Shown piece by piece: positions 57,147 to 64,000 of a stretch of DNA of 64,000 nucleotides. Position 1 is the stretch's first letter. The number at the start of each line of letters is the position of its first letter. Location of the stretch: contig NC_084669.1 of the NCBI RefSeq assembly GCF_028389875.1, forward strand, positions 9,323,501 through 9,387,500, read 5' to 3'. Under the pieces are notes generated by a model. It was not told the DNA's origin. It saw only the letters and a program-made list of their open reading frames with translations, and did not search any database. This DNA comes from Rhea pennata. Taxonomy: Eukaryota > Chordata > Aves > Rheiformes > Rheidae. The translations under genes were made by a program, and so were the position numbers.

Positions 57147-59340
57147 TCCCCCTCTCACTAATGCCAAAGAACAGCTAGTGCTGTGCTGAGAATTGGAGAA
57201 AGTGCATCTGTTCCAGGGGATGCACTAAAGATGCAGCTATCCACACTGCATGCTCTTACCTAATTGGAACCATCCTGGGTCTCGAGTGTCTCAGCCAATC
57301 TGTGCTCAGAAGACAGCTGCTGCCCTCTTGTAGTATAACTGTGCGGTTAGCCAAGCTAGTATAAGTGTGAGTGCAGAAGTTGTTCTTGTAGATGATTCAG
57401 AAGCCCAAGGTTTGCAGAAGGGAAGTGGTGTGAGTGTGGTTGGAGGCAAGCAAGATCTTCGCCTTCCCTTGGGAAGGCTAGGCTGTGGAGCTGGTCTGTG
57501 GTCAGGCAGTGTGGACGGGACAGCAGGAACTACCCTCATTGTGGCCAACAGTGCTCCTCAAGCTCACTGTTGTTTGGTGGGGAAGGCCAGGGCAGCGTTG
57601 CCTGCCTCTAAGAGTGTATGGGCCAGCCTTGTGTGCAGATGAGGGACCAACCCTTGCTGCTGTACAGCAGGGCTGATTGCATCCTCTGCTTAAGGAAGGA
57701 ATAGGGTCACAGGTCCTACCTTCATCTTTTTCCCCTGGGGTTATGTGCCAGAGGGAGATGGCACCTGATAGCTGTTCTTCAGCAGAATGGACTGAGAGAT
57801 GTCAATATTATCAGATCCCAGCTCCTCTTCCAACTACTCTTTGTATGTATTACCATATTTTATTTTGCTGATGTATTTCCAGGTGTTATTCCCATTTTCA
57901 AAGTTCTGCAAAGATACACAGAAGGGAAATGCCTTCTCGGAAGGCTTGAGCTAGAGATAGTCCCATTTATTTATCTGAAGTAGTGTTAACTGTGGCAGTG
58001 GCTCCCATACCACGTGGACAAGACTTTGTCAGACAAAGAATCTGTCCTTTAGGTTGTCTCTGCCCTAAATACTAGTCTCTGTAATAACTGGTTCAAAACA
58101 TATATAATGAGGTTAAATAGTTTTATGGAACTTTTAGATATATATATTCAGAATCAATTTTGGAGACTAGTAGTTATGTTAAAGGTGGAAAATGAGTTCA
58201 ATGAAGTCAGAAAGGAAAAGGGTACTGCGGGGATATGAATGGGGTTATATTTGTTGTTGGAGATTGGACAGAAAACTAAACTGTTGTATATAAAAAAAAT
58301 GAGAAACGTAATGGACTGAAAACATGTCACAGTTCTAACTAATCCCAAATGAACAGCCAGCAGTGTGTAGCATGGCAATACAGATGTACTCCTAGTTATT
58401 GGCAGTATGTTTGTTCTTCCCCTGCTCCAATTCACTCCTGTCTTGAGTATACAGCACTATCTTTACATAAAGAAGTATTGTGGAAATTAGTGACTTAATG
58501 ACACCACACAAATGTTACAGGAATCGTATATTCTAGTGAGTAGCATTGGTTATGTATGTTAGCAAAAAGATTAGAAACAGGGATTCCAGTCCTACAGGGA
58601 GTAGCCTAAATGAGACTGAATGAAGCCACTGTGAGCTCTTCACACCGGATGAGACTTTGTGTTTGACAGAACACTCCTTTCTCTTGAGTGGTAACTGGGT
58701 AATATACAGTGAAAAGATTCATCTTCAGCCATAAAACTATAGCCTTTGAAATTTGTTTGAACAGCTTCCAGGTGTTTATGAATTATAAATGGCAGTCAAA
58801 GTACTGGAGAACTTTGGTGCCATAATGGTTATTAACTACTCTTAATGTATGCTGTGACAAAGTATTGATTCAGTCCATAATCGATGAAAATCCTCAAAGC
58901 TATAGATGTGTTTAATATTGCAGTGTTGTTTCACAGCCTCTTTCAAGAGGAGGGAAACTGATGTGATAAACATTGTATCAGAAAATCAAAACAAGGCTAC
59001 TGAAATTTCTGTTTGACAGCAAAAAGCATAATATTTAAATAGTAGGGCAAAAGGATAATAAATGCAGTAGGGAACAAGGAAATCATGTAGTAACTGCAAA
59101 AGTTTCAGACACATGGAAAATTCAATTCTATGGAGAATTAAGTCACTCTTACATAATCAAGATCAATGGCAATGAGCTGGTGTCAGTATTGGACTGGCTT
59201 AATTCATGGATGGAAAATTGTGTCCTCTCAAAGGCCTGTTAATAGAGTAGAAGTTCTACCTACGAGGGGCCTGATCTAAACCCAGCAGAAATAGATGATC
59301 AGTTTCAGGTTAGTAGAAATCTTTTTAGAATAAGACCTCT

Positions 59341-59367
59341 CCCCCTCCCCCCCCCCCAAAAAAAAAG
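59341..59367. repeat. C-run joined to A-run
   Basis: Five C, one T, eleven C and then ten A bases: an unusual adjacent pair of homopolymers. Confidence 0.93.
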
Positions 59368-62095
59368 CTCAATAGTAGACAGCAAACAGTAAGAACCTAC
59401 AATGAGCATCTGCCCTATTACTGGTTGTTCAGGGTGAATCCCTTGCTTTCCATCAATCAGCCTTTTGCACTAAGGATCGCTTCCTAGTCAGTCCAGATAG
59501 GACTTCGTAGGCCCAGCAGCCTTGGGAAACCTTTGTGCAGATGGGATTTTTCTTTCTGGAGCCCCAGCTTTTGGTTGGAAGGGGCTGTTCCTGGCCTCAG
59601 TGAGAGGGAGGGTTGTCCCTGGTGCCCTGCCCCAGAATCAGAGGAGGGGATGTGGAGACTCCAGCAGCATTGCAGAGTGACAGCATTGCAAAAGTGTCTG
59701 CAGGCCTCCCAGCCTTCTCCTGTCATGATTGTGGTCCTGTGAGACAGAACACATGATGAGGGGATGTGGGGCAGGAGAAAAGCCTCTGCAACTGCATGAG
59801 ATCTGCCTGAGGGGAGCATGCCCCAGAGGCACCCAGGGAAGGTCCTGCACTGAGTGCTGTGCTGTGACAGAATTTGATAGGAGCAGCAGTCTTGGGGCTT
59901 ATCCCTGGAAATATGCAATGATAAGCCTGGCAGCCATATAGCAAATGACAGAGCACTCTTTGACGTGAGCATACTGTGGTTAATGTTATCTGGGGATGAT
60001 GTTATCTGTCCCCCCTGCAAGGGACAGTAGCAATGCGTAATCATGGAAGTGCCTGGCTGGTGTAAGGGAATATGCAGCCCATCAGGAGGAAGGGGCACAG
60101 ACAGTGCTGCAGTACCTGACTCCTGGAAGAGCTATTTGGGTTCAGTATGACTCAGAGCAGCCCCCCTTTGGCCACCTTAAATGATGCTGGTTGTTGAGTG
60201 ATCTGCTGGACCTGAGAATGCAGCCAAGCATCCTTGCTGCTGTTTTGAGAACCTGAAGGAGGTTCTGGGCTGGCTGATTGGGGCTTTTTATTTTTATTTG
60301 TCTTCCTCCTCTGTGTGTGTAGTTTTTTTCTGTTTGGGGAGGTGTTAGGTGAAGATGAAGTAATTAAGTATGGTTTAGTGAGAAGATTACCTTCTGGGTA
60401 CCTCGGATGCTCTGAGGTGATGCTCAGGGTGTTGTGTTGGGACTTGCCAAAGGTGTGTCTCAGTGGTAAGCATCAGCCACCCATTGATTGAAAGGGATCC
60501 TCTAGTGAGTCAATGGTCCCTGAGAGACTCTTACCCAGATGAAATGGGTTTGATGTCCTGGACTGGTATATAAGAAAACATGCCTGTGAATCAACAAATT
60601 AGGGAAAATGTCAGCTGTTAAATGGAAGCGGATGGAGCTGTCACATGAAGTAGAATGTGTGGATAGGTGAGTACTAACAGAGAAGTGCCAGATTTGGGGG
60701 GAGAGTGAGAGAAAAAGGGATGGGATAATCTGACCTTTGACAGTTTCCACAGCAGCAAAAGGCTGACGGGAGCAGATGAAGCGGCTGTGAGGTGTCTAAG
60801 GGTGTCCTCCCAGGAAAGGACCTGAGCTGATCAACACCTCTGCCCCATCAAGAGGGCACACCATCCTTAACTTTGGCTCCTGGTTGGACGCTTCAGCTGC
60901 TTACCTTGTGCCAACTCTGATATTCATTCCATCATTTCCTGAGCCAATTCACCTGGGCAACCTAAAAAGATTCAAAAACAACCCTCTGCATTAATCTTCT
61001 TGTGGGTTAGAGTTGATATGGTGCAGTGCAGGGTGTGACTGAATACTCTTGCAAATGCAAGGAAGGGCTGAAACTGTGGCCAAAGGCAGGGAAAAGGAAG
61101 AAGAAAGAGTAGCACAGGAGTTATCATTAGTTCTGTGGGTTCTTCATGCAGAAAGCTTCTTAGAAATTAAAATAACCTTGGTCTTCCTCTAGGTTCACTT
61201 GTGGAGAAACAAAGTAGGAAAAGAATACAGAGGAGGGTATAACGTAAAAACAGCAAATAAACTTTCTGTTCAGTGTCTTAGATGTTTTTTCTGAATTTCT
61301 TCTAAACCTCTTAAGCTTAACCAAATTGTTTTCTGCACTATGGAATAATCACTCCTAAAAATGGTGCTAGGGAGGGGAGGACATCGTCAGATTTGAGAGC
61401 AATGTTAAAGTGACTGCATCTACTTCCTGCTCTGCAGATCTGTTGGAAGTTGGCCTATGTCTTTCCTGAGAAACAATTGCTCAGAAATTTGGGAGGAAAA
61501 ATATTATATTCTTCACATTTTGGCAGATTTGAGACCCACCAGCTGGCTGAGGAGCCTGCCAAGGCTCTGTACTGTTGTGGAAATCTGCAGTAACTGGGCA
61601 TGAGTAGCCGTAAGCCCATTTTGGACTTAAGTGAGAAAATGTCTTAATACTGGGAAGCTGTTGAATGCCTCTCTCAAAGTGGAAATAAATCAGAAGGGAA
61701 TGTCTATATCTCTGCCAATAAAAAAAATCTTATTCTGGGGAGATCTGCAAAGCAGGAAGTAGACTCTGGAGTCTTTTAGGCTCTGCCCCTTGGCTGGAGC
61801 TGTCCAAGGCCTCCGAGGCCTTCGTGCTGTTAATGTCTATACTTGGAACTATGATGTTCAACCTAGAAAACTGATTCTTAAATTGATTTTTTTGAGTGAT
61901 TGTATCCATTTTGTGCTTCAAATTACTTGCGTTATTTCAACCTTGGGACAAAATTTTCGTGATATTATGGGAAATCTCCCACTGCCTTCAAGAAGTTAGG
62001 CTCTAATCTGAACAGATTGAATTAAATGAGCAGAAGTAGATGCAAGACTTATGTTAAAGTGACTTTGCTATACAAACTCAATTTCTATCAGATAC

Positions 62096-62123
62096 ATATT
62101 TTAATACATATGTATTAAAATAT
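62096..62123. repeat. 28-bp perfect AT palindrome
   Basis: Centred on CATATG with arms TTTTAATA/TATTAAAA, the 28 bases are exactly self-complementary. Allowing one mismatch extends it to 62092-62127. Confidence 0.9.
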
Positions 62124-62663
62124 ATATATTAGGTAAATATTCTGATTTGCTTTTCTTAACTTCCCCATCCCCCATGTGGAGAGAAGTTTAATGAAGTATT
62201 TTGACTGCTGTCAGTCAAAATGAAATATGTTTGTCTAACCCTATCAGAGGGGGAGGGGAAGGACAAGAAAGAAAATATGATGCACTAGTGGAAGGTGTTC
62301 AGAAACTTCCAGGATTGTGTGATGTAACTTGACACAGTGCCAGTGTTTCAGCTATAAGCTGAATGCAGGTGATTGCTGATTAAAATGAGCCTGCCTGAGT
62401 AGTATCACACTACTTCATCTGTTTGGTTTAAGATAGCATCTAGAAATACAGGTGAGGATACCAGATTCCGTCAGTCTGGTGGTATGTATGTATTCTTATC
62501 TATGTATTTTAGTTCTAAAACACAAACAATCCACCAATATGCTTATGTTGCTTTCTAAGCTTAAAAACCCCAAACACACCTTACTGCTTATGTTTACTTT
62601 TTGGAATAGTGTTCACCTTAGTACACGCTATCATATTACAGTTTTGAGGTGTGAAAGCCTCCC

Positions 62664-63312
62664 ATGAAATGACTGGCTTGGTGAATAATGGAAGAACAGT
62701 GAATGTTGTTTAACTTGATCTTAGTAATGCTTTTGCTGCTGTGTCCCACGACATCCCCAGGCCAACTCATGAAGCATGAGTTAGATGAGTGGACAGTGAG
62801 GCAAGCTGAAAATTGGTTGAACTGTTGAGCTCAAAGGCTTGTTATCAGCTTGAAGTCCAGTTGGAGGCCGGTCAATAGTGACATAACCTAGGGTTTGATG
62901 CTGGGGCAAATACCATCGAGCATATTCATTAATGATGTGGATGATGGGACAGAATACACCCTCAGCAAGTTTGCTGGTGATACAAAACTTGGAGTAACTG
63001 ATAAGCCAGCTGGTTTTGCTGCCTTTCAGAGGGACTTCAACAGTCTGGAGAAAGGTGCAGAAAGAAACCTCATGAAGTGCAACAAAGAAAAGGGCGAAGT
63101 CCTGCACATGGGGAGAAATAACCCTATGCATACAGGCTGGGGAGTGACTGGCAGGAAAGCAGCTTTGCAGAGTTTGTGGTTTGTGGAGTCTGCATCCACG
63201 GAGATGGTCAAAATCTGACTGAGCATGGTCCTGGGCAACCTGGTATAACTGGCCCTGCCTGAGCAGAGAAGTTTGCCTGGACAATCTTCTGAGCTCAGCC
63301 ATTCTGTGATTA
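62664..63312 (+). mobile_element. CR1 LINE (copy 3), old and internally deleted
   Basis: It aligns with copy 2 from the phrase ATGACTGGCT (31883 in copy 2) through the RT region (AVSHDIP-like, GLMLGQIPSSIFINDV, TEYTLSKFAGDTKLGV) to the pentad GCAGCTTTGCAGAG near 63170. It then jumps to the 3' end (TTGTGGAGTCTGCATCC). About 530 bases present in copy 2 are missing. The catalytic A-D-D block reads A-G-D, and stops and shifts are common. It ends CCATTCTGTGATT. It is far more diverged than copies 1 and 2, so an older insertion. Confidence 0.92.
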
Positions 63313-64000
63313 GTGACGTACTGTGGTCAGGAGCACAGTACAGAGTCTCTTTGAAAGGACTGCTGCAGTCAGTTGGAAGTCTGGGACAGAGCATGATTTA
63401 TTCTAGTGCTAGCACCTGCTGATACTAGGTGCACTCTTATTTTCAAAGGTGAAATTTGTAAACAAAACAAAAGATGCAGGCCATCTTATGAAGAATTTCC
63501 ACTGAAGTACAATCTATCTTCATAAAAGTGTTACTGCTTTGTGCAGGGCATATTTCTATAATGTTACAGGGTTGCATGAATGAACTATCATCATATCTAG
63601 ATCCCATTGGACCTACTTTTGGCATGCTCCAGGTGGAACTTGTGGCTATTCAGATATCCTACAGACAAATCTCAAATGTTGAGAGTGTAGTGTCAGGACT
63701 AGGAAAAGAGGCTTTCCTGTGCTAACTACTTGCTGCCTCTCTGATTTCCTCTTTGTACCACTAAATGTTGTGCAGAAAGGTGGTTTCATCAGCAGTTCTG
63801 CTTGGCTGGAGGAAAAATAGTCATTTATTCTTTTTTCAGCATGGGGTCTCTTGTCAGGTCAGCTACTTCCCATGCACTTGTAGGTTGTCTTTTTCAGTTT
63901 CTTTGCCATGAGTGAAAGGTGAATTCATACTCCTGTCAAGCAGTGGAACTGATCTGGGGAGAGCCTTTAGCCAGGTTGTTTTCCAGCCCAGCTGACTGGT

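Larger units (their letters stand above)
43903..64000 (+). other. AFAP1L2: AFAP1L2 intron 1 (start; continues past the window)
   Basis: More than 20 kb without a supportable exon. The first 0.8 kb is CpG island. After that come unique sequence, simple repeats, two isolated CpG-dense patches (52110-52240 and 54165-54280), a 28-bp palindrome (62096-62123) and a decayed CR1 (62664-63312). I looked for the expected second exon (Leu/Asp/Glu-rich, beginning A-L-E-Q) and did not see it. The 204-codon minus-strand frame at 59484-60098 is low in informative content and is not called. Confidence 0.75.

Noticed and set aside
59484-60098. 204-codon open frame on the minus strand
   Set aside because: Shadow frames exist on both strands here, the residues show no domain, and there is no promoter or splice context. 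Chance is likely in this somewhat GC-rich stretch.
1-64000. CRISPR arrays, bacterial operons, phage or plasmid modules, rRNA or tRNA genes
   Set aside because: None seen. The window is an intron-rich vertebrate locus. I also saw no credible endogenous retrovirus (no paired LTRs or gag/pol frames).

Overview
The window is vertebrate nuclear DNA, most likely from a bird. The evidence is spliced genes with GT-AG introns, a CpG-island promoter, and three CR1 LINE fragments; the two younger copies end in the ATTCTRTG octamer repeat typical of avian CR1. Short MIR-type and MITE-like fossils are also present. Crocodilians and turtles also carry CR1, so 'bird' is a strong inference and not proof. No prokaryotic, plasmid or phage features were seen.

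Two protein-coding genes lie head to tail on the + strand. Positions 1-22729 hold the 3' part of ABLIM1 (actin-binding LIM protein 1). Eleven coding exons run from 7008 to the stop codon at 22729 and encode the last 295 residues: the disordered, basic dematin-like region and the C-terminal villin headpiece. The four LIM domains lie upstream of the window. All exon phases join without a break. One exon is only 8 nt long, one intron uses a GC donor, and one 130-nt intron has a weak donor.

Positions 22730-43590 are the ABLIM1 3' UTR followed by intergenic DNA. This stretch has two CR1 copies in the same orientation (26556-26960 and 31658-33075), a MIR-like SINE, homopolymer tracts and an AT-rich hairpin-forming microsatellite. 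I found no convincing third gene there.

Positions 43590-44735 are a CpG island with about fifteen GC boxes and a (GGGGC)n array. It contains the first coding exon of AFAP1L2 (XB130), at 43887-43902, encoding M-D-K-Y-K plus one base of the next codon. The gene assignment rests on this short peptide, its splice phase, the CpG-island promoter and the gene order, which matches the ABLIM1-AFAP1L2 order I know from human chromosome 10. The rest of the window (43903-64000) reads as AFAP1L2 intron 1, with simple repeats, two small CpG-dense patches and an old, internally deleted CR1.

Both genes encode actin-cytoskeleton proteins: an actin-binding scaffold and a Src/PI3K-linked adaptor. I see no operon-like or novel multi-gene system. 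The main points of interest are splicing oddities in ABLIM1 and the promoter and upstream ORF of AFAP1L2. Gene and repeat names come from recognising sequence by eye; no database search was run.
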